A stretch of 64,000 bases of DNA, from assembly GCA_021018815.1 (NCBI GenBank), contig JAITYX010000104.1, forward strand, positions 186,001 through 250,000, read 5' to 3'. Positions 35,521 to 47,929 of this stretch are shown piece by piece; position 1 is the first letter of the stretch, and each line of letters starts with the position of its first letter. The position numbers were made by a program, and so were the translations under genes. The notes below the pieces were generated by a model, which was given only the letters and a program-made list of their open reading frames with translations, was not told where the DNA came from and did not search any database. The DNA comes from Talinum fruticosum (Eukaryota; Streptophyta; Magnoliopsida; Caryophyllales; Talinaceae).

Positions 35521-36477
35521 TACGTCCATTTTAACCCCAAACACCGGCGAGTGTGAACGTGAGCTCACCCGTTGACCAATTCGAACTTATGTTTTTTGTT
35601 AATTAGTATTTTTTCAATTGTATGTTTAACTTAAATTTTATTTTACCGATTGAAAAATAGTGCTCTAGTAATGTATACTTGTAAGGGATGCTCGAGAGGC
35701 TCAAGCATGAGAACAAACCCACAAATTATCTCCAGTAAACGTGAGGTTCTCTTGCTTAGAGTCTACTTTAATTGTTTTCATTTTATATTACTTACTAACT
35801 ACATAAAGTACTAATGAATTTTCCATGTGTTGGGAATTTTATAATTTTAGTGCCACAAACAAAAGGGAAATATGGAGTGCGGCTTCTACATTCTCCAATA
35901 CATAAAAGAGATTATGACCCAACTCGATTTAAATAAATCTAATCATTAAGAGGTACTTGCACTTGCACTTGTATTTGATTATGAAAAATTAAATTTTTTA
36001 ATGTTCTTTTCATCTTAATTAATACTTGTAGTTGACCTAATGAACATGTCTTTCACAACATTGGTCACAATATTTCCAGTGAAAGGACCCACCCACTCTC
36101 TATATAGATGAAGTGCTTAATGAGTTAAAACAAGGTTGAGTAGAGTTTGTATATAACCGTATAAAGACACATGTATATATTTACACTTATTATTCATTAT
36201 TTGATTGGTAAAGTTTGTGATTTACATAGGCATACGATTACGTAGGTATATATTTACAGAGATATACAATTACAAAGGTATATATCTTTACACTTTCTTC
36301 ATTATTTTAAATGTACCATATAAAACTTTGTGTGATGAACCTGGTTTGTATATAATTTGGTCAAGACTGTTGAATTGTGGTTTGTATATATTCTAAAAGA
36401 GTTTGTGTAAATGGTTGTATATGTTATTTGTACTATACGGGGGTAAGAAAACACAAAAAAATTCTAAAAACAAAATT

Positions 36478-36841
36478 ATACCCATTACTACGGTTCTTAA
36501 GGAACAACCGTAGTAATAGGTCCGAATTATAACATATTACTACGGTTGTTAGTTTAGAAGCGTAGTAATAGGCCGAGAGCCTAAAATTTTGGCCAAAATA
36601 GGGATTTTGGGGTCAACCGTAGTAATATGTCACCCTATTCCTACGGTTGTCGGTTTATAACTATGGCAATAGGTACTCTATTACTACGGTTGTTTTGAAC
36701 AGTTGTAGTAATAGGTTGTCTTTTACTATGGTTGCAAACTGTAATAAAAGATGCCTATGTACAATTACGGTCGTATACACGATGTCATATAACCATAGCT
36801 AAAGGTCTTTAACCATAGTCAAAAGTGACTTCGTAGTAGTG
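36478..36841. repeat. Right subterminal repeat array of the CACTA element
   Basis: At least eight imperfect copies of TTACTACGGTTG or its complement occur with irregular spacing, then the terminus. These are probable transposase binding sites. Confidence 0.7.
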
Positions 36842-36889
36842 CCTATTCACCCCCTCTAGGGTATATCCGACCCTCCGGGAACTTACAAT

Positions 36890-36901
36890 TGGTATCGGAG
36901 C
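36890..36901 (+). other. Primer binding site of element C (initiator tRNA-Met)
   Basis: TGGTATCGGAGC lies two bases after the LTR end and is close to TGGTATCAGAGC. Confidence 0.85.
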
Positions 36902-36939
36902 GAGTTCCACTCTCTAAAAAGAGTCTAGAGCCTACAATA

Positions 36940-38688
36940 AGTCGCCATTCTTTATTGGGTTAAATTTTGCCCTTTGGAAGAGACTTATGGAAGTCTTTCT
37001 ACAAGATCATGACTATGAAATCGGGAAATTTTTCAAGGAGGAAACTACACTTCCATAAGAGAAATTGAAGGAGTTATCACAGCCTAGCCTGCAGCTGAAT
37101 TAACTCCTACTAAAAAGCTCAAATACTCAAAACTTTTAAGCTCTAAATATCATGTTATGCAGCCTAAACTCAAATGAATCCAATCGAATTTCTGCATGTG
37201 AGACAACCAAGCAAATATGGGACACACTAGTGACGACCTACGAAGGCATTAGTCGGTTCAAACAAGTCGAAAATTAGTCAATATGTTCATAAATATGAAC
37301 TATTCAAAATGCTTGGCCGAAGAAGGGATCAAAGATATGTACATTATATTCTCGAAGTTCCTCAACAATATAAAATCACTCATGAATATTACTCGGAAAA
37401 GAGGTAGCTAGAAAGATCCTCGGATGCCTTCCAAGATAGAAGCTACATGATCCGATTAGCAAGCTTTTTACTTATGAGATCCATCTTCAAGATGAGTTAG
37501 ACGAGGGAAACCAGAAGAATGGTGTTGCACTCGAAGAACATTGACGAATAAGGTTCTTTATCCGACTCATCCGTGGATGAAGAAGATCCTGTAACTCTCA
37601 TTCGTTGTTGGATTCAGAAAGATGTTTCGCAATAAAAAACTTAAAAAGAGATTCAATCGCCAGTCATCCTTCGGAAAATAAGACAAATACCAAAAATGTA
37701 AGAAAAATTATTCTAAGAACGAATTTGACTATGGCAATTGTTTTGGTTGTGGATCCTCGGATCATATAATAAAAGGACTACCCAAATCCGAGGAGAAAGA
37801 AAGACAAGAAGAAACATTTTTCAAAAGTAAAGAAAGCCGTGGTAGCGACTGGAGCGAATCCGAGTCCAGTGAGAATGAAACCGAATCGAGGAAGGTGCTA
37901 ACCTTTGTCCGACGGCCAAAGATGATCTTGCACCATCTAACTTAGAATCAAAGTCGGACAAAGAACCAACTAAGGAACAAAGCTGAAGAGGTAGTAAAAT
38001 TTATCCGCACTTTTTCCAAAGATCATCTTACCTAATGTCTTATGATGATTAAGGACCATTATCTTGATGATATTAAGTTTTTGAAAAAAATATTTAAAAG
38101 CCTTAAAATACGAAAATCTGACATTAAACACCTCATGTGAGATTCTCCGAATCTAAGGACAGAGATCAAAAGCAAGTTTCTCAAGTTCTCATACATGAAA
38201 TACAAGAATTTCAAAAGAAATATGAAAAAACACATGAGATACTTTTGAAACTTACGAAGGGACAAGATAATCTCAACATAATTTTGGGGTCCCAAAGCAT
38301 CTCTTACGGAACATAAGGAATTGGATTTGTCCGTGAGAGTAAGAAAACAACTTACAAAAATTTCTTTGAAAAAGAGATGCTCAAAAGAGTCCAAGTCACT
38401 CCAACTTTAGAAAAACAAGGAGCTACTTTGACTCTTCACCTCCTTAGAGACGTATTAGCCCCAAAATAATCCAAGTTTGGATACCCAACGGGACAAATCC
38501 CCCAAACGTGGTATTTGACCCAATCAGATAAGTCATTTGGTCAAAGGAATCAGAAAGGTTTGTATTTTCCGAGTGCGGGTATGCTTAAAGGCAAACTCGA
38601 TTGCTGATGACTTGATAGTGGATGCTGAAGACACATGTCCGGTGATGCATCCATATTCTCCGAATTTCATAAAAAAATCCAATAAAGT
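36940..38688 (+). pseudogene. gag and protease of element C, up to the element D insertion
   Basis: Plus-strand segments: FALWKRLMEVFLQDHDYEIG (about 36970), a UBN2 piece with TTKQIWDTLVTTYEGI (37205), a zinc knuckle CFGCGSSDHIIKG (37738-37780) lacking its last Cys, and the protease motif LDSGC, stop, RHMSGDAS at 38611-38655. Many stops and frameshifts occur. Element D interrupts directly after the protease motif. Confidence 0.75.
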
Positions 38689-40175
38689 TGAAGGTTTGCT
38701 CCTAGAGAGTCTAAGTAACCCTAGAGGGGGTAAATAGAGTGATGAGGAAATTTGAACAAACTTAGAATCATTTTGCTAGAAAAGATAAACAGATGAGTCT
38801 AAGTCTAGATTGGACTCGAAATGTATACGTTCGAAATACGTGGAAACCCTCCCGGGGTAGAAAACCACGGACAGGTGCTAATCTAAGCACCAAGTCAAAT
38901 CCACTATTTTGAATCCTCAAAATACAAAGGACTGACTCTATTAGAATTGTTCCCTTAGACAATTCCTTACAATATTTTCCTAGACCGAGAAGTTCACTTA
39001 TCCGATCTAGTACTTCCTAACTGAGATAACCTTTACGAGTTAGGGACAATTGAGCTGAGTTAACCCTTACAGCTCAATCAAGGGACCTTACATAGAAAGT
39101 AAGAGAAGTATGTAATTGACTACAAGACTTTACAACTCAAAAAATATTAATTACAAGCTAGGAGTTGTAAATAGAAGATTGAATATGAAAACAATGACTT
39201 TTGCTTAAGTAATGTGTTTCAGTAATAATTCCAGCAAACTTCAAGTCTTGTGAAGTGGCTTCTATTTGTAGATGACCAAGCGGAATGACCATTTTGTCTT
39301 GGTTCCGAGCGAAGTCTTTATCGACCATTGTAACGGCTCTTCCGAGTCACTCGAAAAGATCCGTTGGAAGGTGAACGTTGTGCAACGGCTCTTGGCTCCT
39401 AAAGGTACTGTAGTCAACTGGTGATGTTTGAAAAGCAAGGTGGAAACCACTTGTTGAGCCTAGCGTTGGAGTTTTCCAGAGTTGGAAACAACCAGCCCTA
39501 ACACGGTGTCTAAGCTCTGTTCGTAAGTAGATAAGACTTGTCTATCGGTGATTGATAGCTAGAAGCCAGCTACTTTTGTATTTCAAAAATGAGATAACCT
39601 CGTTTGAATAACCTACAAAAGTAAACCACTTTGGTTCTCAAAGTATAAAATACTTTGGTCCAAAATTAGGCACGGATAATAATTAAATTAGGATAATTAA
39701 GTGAATAATTATCTTAGGCCTAGAAGAGTGGAATTTTTCGAGTCTAATATTCAATATACTCAAATTCCATCGAGTGAATCCTAAGAATGATCAAGTTAGA
39801 GAGAGTAGAATCATTAGAGTATAAAGACTTGACTTGGACAAATAATACTCAAATAAACAAACTGATTTACAAAATGGAATTAACACTCGTAATTCACTTT
39901 GCGTTGGAGTATGCAGTTAGAACTCGGAATAAAAGAGTTAGAGAAATTATTCGAACATGCGATAGTTCCGAGTGATGTTTGAGTGAGTCAAAAACATCAT
40001 TGCAGAAGACATATAAGAATGTGTTTTCCGAGTCGGTTAGAAACGAATGAACACTTATGCAAGAGTTTCTATATTACTCGGAATGACTTGAGATCAAAAG
40101 TTAGGAGGGATGAGGTTTATACCCGAGTATTCATGTATTACTCGGAGTGTCTTAGAGTTAGAATCCGAGTCTTCA
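38689..40175 (-). repeat. 3' LTR of element D
   Basis: TGAAGGTTTGCTCC...GAGTCTTCA, 1487 bp, aligned with 44821-46287 and related to the LTRs of A and B. Confidence 0.85.
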
Positions 40176-40176
40176 A

Positions 40177-40188
40177 TCTCCCCTTTTT
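40177..40188 (-). other. Polypurine tract of element D
   Basis: AAAAAGGGGAGA on the minus strand, next to the 3' LTR. Confidence 0.8.
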
Positions 40189-40699
40189 GATAAAAGGCAT
40201 TCTATACTTAGATAGAAACTTGTTAGTGTAAAACATGAGTTTTCATTCTTACTAAACATAACGTATCGGAGGAAGAAGTAATGATTGCAAAATATTTCAT
40301 ACTTAGAGAGTGCATTGCGGATACCATCATTACTTATATCGGTTATGCGGATGACACATTAGCATAGAGATATGCATATATTATATCGGAGCGAGAAAAA
40401 AATTATATGAGAGATCGAACTTAGAAAGAATCAACTCGAAATAAGTCTATTTTGTAAAAGAAAATTCATTCATATATATATAAAGAGAAGAGGGTGAGCT
40501 CCCCTAACAAAACAACATTAATTTTCTATATGTCTCCCCTTGCATTTCATCAAAAATAGGGAAGAAAAATATATATAAAAAAATACAGTTGATGTTGGAT
40601 AAAAAAATAAAAACAAAGAAAATAAAGAAAATAAAGAAGATAAACTAAGAAGGGGGCTTGCGGTGTTGAGATGGAGGAACAAGCAGTGCGCCAAGCACT

Positions 40700-42264
40700 G
40701 GTAAGCTTGAGACGACATTGATGATCGTGGCGGTGGCAGCACGAGGATGTTAGGCGATAGCTCCGGTTATGCCGTCTAATCCAGGGCCATATCATCCTTG
40801 GGCTCATCCTCCTGGAAGACAACAGAGGGAGGTGCTTCGACTTGACAACCGTGGACTCGACCAACGTTTGTAGTGTCTTCCGACCCACTCGGACTATCAT
40901 ATGAGCTGATCGGTTCGGTTCGGGGACTACAACACCATGTCCCTCGATCCGAGCCGCTTCTTCTTTCTCCTTTTCTTCTTTGTCCTTCTCCTCTTCCTTC
41001 TCTTCCTCTTTCTCTTCCTTAGGCTGAGCCGCTTGAGTACAACTTCTTCTTCTTCAACCTCAGCTGTGGGGGACTTGGCTGGGTTGGAGGACTCCTTAGA
41101 AGTGTCCGAACTTTCCGGGTCCTGTGCGGCCTTAGATCTATGTTCTTGGAGGAGCTAAAGTTGCTCATGCTGCTCCTTGATGAGGCCCTTCATCTAGATG
41201 AGTAGATCCTGGTGCTCCCGAATCCGAGACCGAGCTATCTTCCGGTTGATCACTAGACTCCGAAGGATAGTCTTAAGAGAGCGGAGAGTGCTCCAAAGTT
41301 CTTCGGACACCGAGGAGATTTTGTCTATCAAAACAATAAACAAAGTAGTAGTTGTTATAGAAGGTGATTTAGAGGTGGATGGACCACCCGATGGAGGAGG
41401 GAGTGGTAAAGGAATCCGAGTTTGAGTGGGAGGAGGTGAAGGGGGCTTTAACTCGGACCCATGGACCCGGACACTAGACTTGATTTCTTTATATTTGTAG
41501 TCCAAAAGCTCCTTCCAACCTACCACTATGGCAGCCTCACACACTTGGATTTGGGTCCGAGGGGAGGGGAACCTTAAACTGTTTGAAGACTATAGTTAGA
41601 AGAGCTTAGAAGTGAAAAGGAGAAGGCTTTTGGATTGAGTGGCACGAAGCCATTTGGTCAAGGATGCTTCGGGAAGAGGTCTACATCGTAGCCCTCTAGA
41701 ACGTCAAAAGAGCCTTGAGAATTTTGGAGTTGGGATTCTCCTTGCTCGAGTGATGAGAGAAGAAGGTTCTCGTCAAGAGAAAACATAGTAATCTGGCCTC
41801 AGTCCTCATCTATGTCACGGAGAAGTTTTTGCGTAACTCAGGTACCTCCTTGGCATATTTCTCGAAGAACTCATCTGCAATCTCATTGAATGGGATGGGA
41901 TTGCAGTTCGAGAAAAGAGAAGAGACTTTGAAAAGTCCGTGTAGGAGAGAGAGGTTAATGTGAATAACCTTGTCTTGGACTCGTGAGGTAGTGACTCCCT
42001 CAAAGTAAGACATGTTTGAGTAGAACTCGGCAACGAGTTCAGGATAGATAAACTCACTAAAGCACGAGAAAATTGTATACTCCAAGTGGTTTTGATGTGT
42101 TGCAACCACCAAAACGAAGTGGTTAGGAAAAATTTGTCATCAAACGTCGGGTGTTGGGTGACGAATACTTTAGAGGAGGTAGAGGTACCCTCTTGAGGTG
42201 GTTTGGTGCGGGGTTTCTTGGTTGTAGACCCCGGAAAATCTTGGGCGGAACCCCTTTTAGGCAT
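40700..42264 (-). pseudogene. Third ORF of element D, frame-broken
   Basis: A true ATG at 42264 starts MPKRGSAQDF. After a frame change the conserved block reads FIYPELVAEFYSNMSYFEG then LSLLHGLFKVSSLF and ADEFFEKYAKEVPE (41810-42050). Further on (41194-41544) come EAAIVVGWKELL, a proline-rich segment and a basic helical segment. The order matches A and B. The C-terminal end is unclear. The lineage calls this env-like, but no membrane features are visible. Confidence 0.65.
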
Positions 42265-42299
42265 GGTGAGGATTTTGTAAAGAGAGAAAATGAATGAAC

Positions 42300-42335
<36 letters not shown>

Positions 42336-42435
42336 TAGCACTTAGAATTCAAAGAGTGAGAGCGAGAATGCTTAGAGAGTAAGTAAGTAGTGAGTAAAGT
42401 AGTGAAATGAAGGTAAGAAGGTGCTATTTATAGCA
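42265..42435 (-). promoter_or_regulatory. Putative internal promoter and leader of the third ORF, element D
   Basis: TATAAATA (42425-42432, minus strand) lies about 160 bp before the ATG. The leader is pyrimidine-rich on the sense strand and includes a (CT)n run (plus-strand AG repeat at about 42301-42330). Confidence 0.55.
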
Positions 42436-42810
42436 AAAAGAAATGTCCTTTAGCCTTTAGTCCGACTCGAACCTCCAATGGCCACCTCGGACAGGTGTGA
42501 CGTTTCTGCTCTCCAACGGTTAGGATTCCAGCGACTATCTTCCAACAGCTAGTTCTCTCGATCGATGCACGCGGTAGAGAGAGAGAGAGAAGAAAGACTT
42601 TAAAAAAATTTCGAAATTCTCCATTTATCAAGAGATGATTTCGGAAGTTTTATGTCCATTTTGTTCAAAAGCCGAGTCCGACTTAGTATGGTTTCGAGTG
42701 ACTCGGAACACTCGGAGACTTGATAACTCATAGCTCGGTTTCACTTGGTCAACTGAACCAATTGTTATTAAAACAAAGAAAAATATATAAATCATGCAAG
42801 GAAATTTCAC

Positions 42811-43260
42811 TTAGAAAATCACATAATTCCTAATAAAGTAAAATTGATCCTCACTAAGCGGCTTAGTGAAAATATCGACTAATTGAAATTTTGTACGAAT
42901 GAATTCAAATTCAATATCACCTTTCTCAGAATGATATCTCGGAAAATGATACCCGACCTCAATATGCTTTGTCTTTGAGCGTTGAACTTGATTCTTAGTG
43001 ATGCTGATTGCACTTTGATTGTCACATTTGATTGGGATAGATTTGAATGAAAGTCCAAGATCCTTCAAGTGTTGCTTGATCCACAAAATCTGAGCACAAC
43101 ACGCCGCAGCTGCAATGTACTCCGCTTCAGCAGTTAATAAAGCTACTGAATTCTGTTTCATTGAGTGCCAAGATATGAGGGATTGACTTAGAAATTGGCA
43201 TGCTTCGGATGTGCTCTTTCTATCAACCTTGTAACCAAGCATAGTCGGCATCCGAATATT
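42811..43260 (-). pseudogene. RNase H of element D
   Basis: Long open frame with GYKVDRKSTSEACQF, SLISWHSMKQNSVALLTAEA, KCDNQSAISITKN and VDIFTKPLSEDQFYFIRN; stop at 42811. This is the best-preserved copia RNase H in the window. Confidence 0.85.
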
Positions 43261-43477
43261 TAGTGAGGGTTAATTCTCAATCTCTTAAAAACCATAGACC
43301 AAGATTCTAAGTTCCTGTAACATATCTAAAAATTCTCTTCACCACAATGAGATGTGATTATTTTGGATTAGCTTGGAATCTTGCACACAAACATACACTA
43401 AACATAATGTTTGGCCTACTTGATGTGAGATATAGCAGAGATCCAATCATACCTTTATTGAGTTTCGATCTATTGCT

Positions 43478-44170
43478 TTACCTTTTTCGTGTGCGTCTAG
43501 TTTCATACTCGCTACTCATGGGTGTTGTTGCATCTTTCACATCTTGAAGCTTGTACTTCTTCAACAAATCCTTGGTATACTTAGATTTATGAACATAGAT
43601 GCCATCTTTATCTTGTCCGATTTGTAGACCAAGGAAGAAATTGAGCTCTACCATCATGCTCTTTTGGAATTCATGTCTCATCAACTCGGAAAATTCTCGA
43701 CATAGATTTTTATTAGTAGCTCCAAAAATTATAGCATCAAAATAAATCCGAGCAACGAGAAAGTCTCTCCCCTTAGTTTTTATGAAAAGAGTTTTATCAA
43801 TTTGACCTCTTTTGAAATCATTTTCAACCAAGAAACTGCTCAGTCTTTCATACCAAGCTCTAGGAGCTTGTTTAAAACTATAAAAAGCCTTTTGCAATTT
43901 GAAAATATGATTTGGAAATTCTAAGTTTTCAGATTTAGGGGTTGCTCAGCATGGATTTCTTCTTGAATGAAACCATTTAGAAAGGCACATGTGACATCCA
44001 TTTGATACAACTTAATATTCATGCTTGATGCAAATGCCAAGAGGATTCTAATTGCTTCGATTCTAGCAACTGGTGCAAAGGTTTCCCCACAATCAATCCC
44101 TTCTTCTTGATTGTAAGCTTGAGCCACAAGTCTAGCCTTATTTCGACTACTAATCCATCCTCATCCAGTT
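43478..44170 (-). pseudogene. Reverse transcriptase of element D
   Basis: Two minus-strand frames: ETFAPVARIEAIRILLAFAS and YQMDVTCAFLNGFIQEE (43921-44127), then KAFYSFKQAPRAWYERLSSF and a degenerate catalytic box (ARIYFDAIIFGAT instead of YVDD) at about 43730. Loss of the YVDD aspartate would inactivate it. Confidence 0.8.
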
Positions 44171-44479
44171 TGTTTTTGAAAACCCATTTGGTTCCTATGA
44201 CTGGGTGGTCAAAAGGTCGTTTGGTCGAGTCCGGACTTGGTTTCTTTCAAATTGATTAAGTTCCTCTTACATGGCCTCTACCTATTCAGGTTCATTTAGG
44301 GCCTCTAGTGCATTTCTAAGTTCGAGTTAATGATATGAATGTAGTGAATGCAAAGAACGAGTTCTTACCCTACTGTTGATGTTAGACAAGATTTTTCGAA
44401 TGGGTGACTAGAAGCATATTTGAATACTCTACATGTTCTCTCGGTTCACCAGATTTTTAGGTTTAATTGTTTGATATTC

Positions 44480-44820
44480 AGTGATCCGATCCGATTGAGT
44501 TTGGTCATTTGATTGACTCTCGGCATTCGAGCTGGCTTTTGAACTTGTTCAATCCGAGTCATGTTATTATGAGGTAACTCATTCTGAGTTGCTTTTCCTT
44601 AACTCTATCTAAGCTCAGCTTCAGTAAGATCATCTTCATCTCGACTGAGTTTCGGTTCTAAGAATGTTGACTCACTTGGTTTTCCCTGGTCAATCTCATA
44701 AAAAACAACGTGGATTCTTTCTTTCACTTTGTTAGTTCTTTTATTGAAAATGCGTTATGCTTTACTATGAGATGAATAACCAAGAAAAATACCTTCATCC
44801 GACCAAACATCACACTTGGT
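44480..44820 (-). pseudogene. Integrase C-terminal fragment of element D
   Basis: Minus-strand SDEGIFLGYSSHSKA, FNKRTNKVKERIHVVF and GKPSES pieces end abruptly at the LTR junction. The rest of integrase is deleted. Confidence 0.75.
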
Positions 44821-46287
44821 CACCCTAAAGGGGGAGGTGAATAGGGTGATGAGGAAATTTTAACAAACTTTGAAGATTAAAGCTTGAAAAGAATTATCAA
44901 GACAATCCGAGGCTAGATTGGACTCAAAAAAGTGTGAACTCGGATATATGTGGAAACCCTCCTGGGGCAGGAAACCATGGCTAGTGCTAATCCAAGCACA
45001 AAGTCAAATTGACTATTTTGAATCTACAAAATACAGTAGGCCGACTCAACCAGAATCGCTCCCTTAAACAATTCCTTAAAGAGTTTTCCTAGACGCAAAA
45101 GTTCCCTTATCCGATCTAGTACTTCTTAACTAAGGTAACCTTTATAGTTAGGGACAACCGAGTTGAGTTAACCCTTACAGATCAGTCAAGGGACCTTACT
45201 CGGAAAGTAAGAAAGTGTATGTGACTGATTACAAGACTTTAAAATTCGAAAGAAAGAATTACAAGTCGGGAGTTGTAAATAGAAGATTGAGTATGAATAC
45301 AAAGACTTTGGCTTAAGTAATGTGTATTGACAATAATTCTAGCAAGTCTCAAGCAATCTTCAAGTCTTGAGAGTTGGCTTCTATTTATAGATGACCAAGC
45401 AGATTAGCCGTTGTGACTATCTTCCGAATAGAAGTCCTTTGTGACCATTGTAACAGTTCTTTTGAGTCGCTCGAAAAGATCCGTTGAGATGTGAACGTTG
45501 TGCAATGGCTCTTGACTCCTAAAGGTGCTCCAATCAGCTGGTGGTGTCTAAAAGTATGGTGGAAACCACCGTTGAGCTTAGCATTGAAGATTGCCAGCTT
45601 TGGAAACATACAATCCCGACACGACGTCTAAGTCTTGTTCGAAGTAGGAAAGCCTTGTCTGCTGGTGATTGGTAGCTTGAAGCCGATAACTTTTGTAATT
45701 CAAAAATAGGATAACCTTGTTTAGATAACCTACAAAAGTAAGCAATTTTGGTTCTCAAAGTATAAAATACTTTGGTCCAAGATTAGGCACGAGATAATAA
45801 TTTAATTAAGATAATTAAGTGCAAAATTATCTTAGGCCTAGAGGAGTGGAATTTTCTAGGTCTAATATTCATTACACTTAGAATCCATCACAGTCGGTTT
45901 TAGGAAAGATCAAATTATAAAGAAAATATCGAGTATAAGTACTTGATCTAGACAAATAATTCTCGAACAAACATGCTCACTTAGAAAGATGAATTAACGC
46001 TGTAATTCACTTTACCTTAGAATATGAAGTTAGAGCTTAGATTAAAAGTGTTAGAGAGATTGTTTGAACATGTGATAAAACTAAGTAGTGTCTAAGTGAC
46101 TCGAAACATCGGTGTTAGTTGATGAACAAGAATGTGTTTTCTAAGTCAGTCAAAATCGAATGAAAACATGTGCAATAGTTTCTATATTACTCGGAATGAC
46201 TTGTAATCAAAACATAGGAAGGATGAGGTTTGTACCCGAGTCCTTAATACTACTCAGAATGATATAAACTCGTAGTCCGAGTCTTCA
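44821..46287 (-). repeat. 5' LTR of element D, truncated at its PBS side
   Basis: It begins within the block CACCCTAAAGGGGG, lacking the TGAAGGTTTGCTC end and the PBS, and ends GAGTCTTCA at 46287. Confidence 0.8.
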
Positions 46288-46299
46288 TCTTCAAAATTA

Positions 46300-47420
46300 A
46301 TTTTCGGTGTTGAGAGTCAAGGTCGGATTGTTGGATATGACAAAGTTGAAAAGATACAACCTAGAATATATCCTCTTAAGCATATCTCAAGGACTATTTA
46401 GATCCACTAATTATATTGTGAAAAATGCTCATATGAAAAAGGAAGTACTCTCCGAACCCAAATTTGAAAATACCTATATTATTCCTCCGACTAACATTCC
46501 TTCTCAAAATTTGACTTGTCTTAATGCCTCGGACAGTGATTAAATGCTATGACATAAAAGAATAGGTCACATTAGTATGAAAACTATTGACAAACTTGCA
46601 AAGCATTAATTGGTAGGAGTTCTTCCAAAATGTAAATACATCAAAAACCATGTTTGTGATGCTTGTATGAAAGGTAAGTAGGTCACAGCCTCATTTAAGG
46701 CCATCAAATCGGTCTCTACATCAAAACCTCTTGATCTTTTACACATTAATCTTTATGGTTCAATTCCAGTCAAAAGCATCAAAGGTAGTGAGTATGTGTT
46801 AATTATAGTTGATGACAATTCAACATTTGCCTGGGTATATTTCTTAAGGAATAAAAATGATGCCTTTAAAGAGTTTGTTAAGTTGGTCGGATAGTTTCAA
46901 GTTGAAAAGAACACTCCTATTGTGAGAGTCGAAGCGCCTATGGAGGTGAATTCAAGGATGAATTTGGTACGCTTTATGACTCCTTGAGGATATTCCATAA
47001 CGTTTTAACCCCAAAGACGCTACAACAAAATGAAGTAGTTGAAAGGAAGAATTAGACTTTGGAAGAAATTACAAGGACCATGATGATTAGCAACAATCTT
47101 CCCTACTACTTTTGGGCGGAAGCCATTAACACTGCAAATTATGTTCAAAATCATTACCTCATTAGACCCTTCTTGAAAAAGACTCCTCATAAGCCCTACA
47201 AAGGTGAAAAGCCAAATATTTCAAACTTTAAAACATTTGGATACAAATGTTTTGTGTAGATCAATGGTAAGAAAAATTTGTCCAAGTTTGAACCTCGGCC
47301 GGATGAAGGTATATTCCTTGGATACTCTTCTATTAGTAAAACTTATCATCTATTTAATACATGTACAAAACTATTGAAGAGAGTATTCATGTGATTTTTA
47401 ATGAGAACAGTGATGCTCGA
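46300..47420 (+). pseudogene. Gag-pre-integrase and integrase of element C
   Basis: Plus-strand pieces continue from 38688: FGVESQGRIVGYDKVEK, ENTYIIPPTNIP, KRIGHISMKTIDKLAKH, VCDACMKGK, a core piece with LIIVDDNSTFAWVYFL (46798-46845), ARTMMI-like EEITRTMMISNNLPYYFWAE (47060-47120) and DEGIFLGYSSISKTYHLFN (47302-47360). Many stops interrupt it. Confidence 0.8.
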
Positions 47421-47929
47421 GATAAGCTTTTCATCCTTTAGTGATCCGAGACCGAGCGAGGATGAAGAAGATGAAGAGATTCCCGAAATTTTGCAACTCT
47501 AACCATACAGAGACTAGTCGGACATAAGGTCAAATGCAAGGTTAGACACAGGAAATTGAAAATCAAATGACCACCAATCTTGGTCTAACTCAAGAACAAT
47601 GTGTATCCGAGCCAACAAATGAGAACTTTACCTGAATCCTAGTCTTAACGTTCATCAAAGAAACTGGAAGAGGACTCAAATTTAAGCCTTACCATCCAAG
47701 AGACAACTTGCTGTCGGACATAAACTCGGGTATACAAACAAATTAGATCTTAGAAACTTTTCTACATTCTTTTGCTTCATATCTCGTATAGAACCTAAGA
47801 ATTATGAGGATGCATTAGATGACCTGAATTAGATCAATGCCATGCAAGATGAACTAGCCTAGTTTGAAAGGCATCAAGTATGGACTCGACCATCAGACCC
47901 AAAAGACATCTTATCATATATACAAAATG

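Larger units (their letters stand above)
33025..36841 (+). mobile_element. CACTA (En/Spm) element inside the LTR of C
   Basis: It starts CACTACTACATAAATCAC and ends with the inverted match GTGACTTCGTAGTAGTG. Flanks CGT and CCT are a possible imperfect 3-bp target duplication. Subterminal repeats are dense at both ends (ATGACGGTTC and AACCGT words on the left; TTACTACGGTTG words on the right). A decayed plus-strand protein (34156-35520) lies inside. Confidence 0.8.
31967..36887 (+). repeat. 5' LTR of element C, split by a CACTA element
   Basis: Without the insertion (33025-36841) the LTR is about 1.1 kb. The end CCTATTCACCCCCTCTAGGG matches the reverse complement of the LTR ends of A, B and D, so they are relatives. 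Confidence 0.8.
38689..46287 (-). mobile_element. Element D: internally deleted Ty1/copia element
   Basis: Minus-strand order: truncated 5' LTR (44821-46287), a fragment of the integrase end, RT, RNase H, third ORF, PPT, 3' LTR (38689-40175). PBS, gag, protease and most of integrase are missing, along with about 30 bp of the LTR edge. The junction near 44819-44821 shares GTC between integrase and LTR, suggesting microhomology-mediated deletion. It has more substitutions than A and B. No target duplication is clear (left AAAGT, right TCTTC), yet element C resumes in register. Confidence 0.85.

Noticed and set aside
36478..36841. Repeat array considered as CRISPR-like
   Set aside because: Repeats are irregular, inverted as well as direct, and sit at a CACTA terminus in a plant genome.
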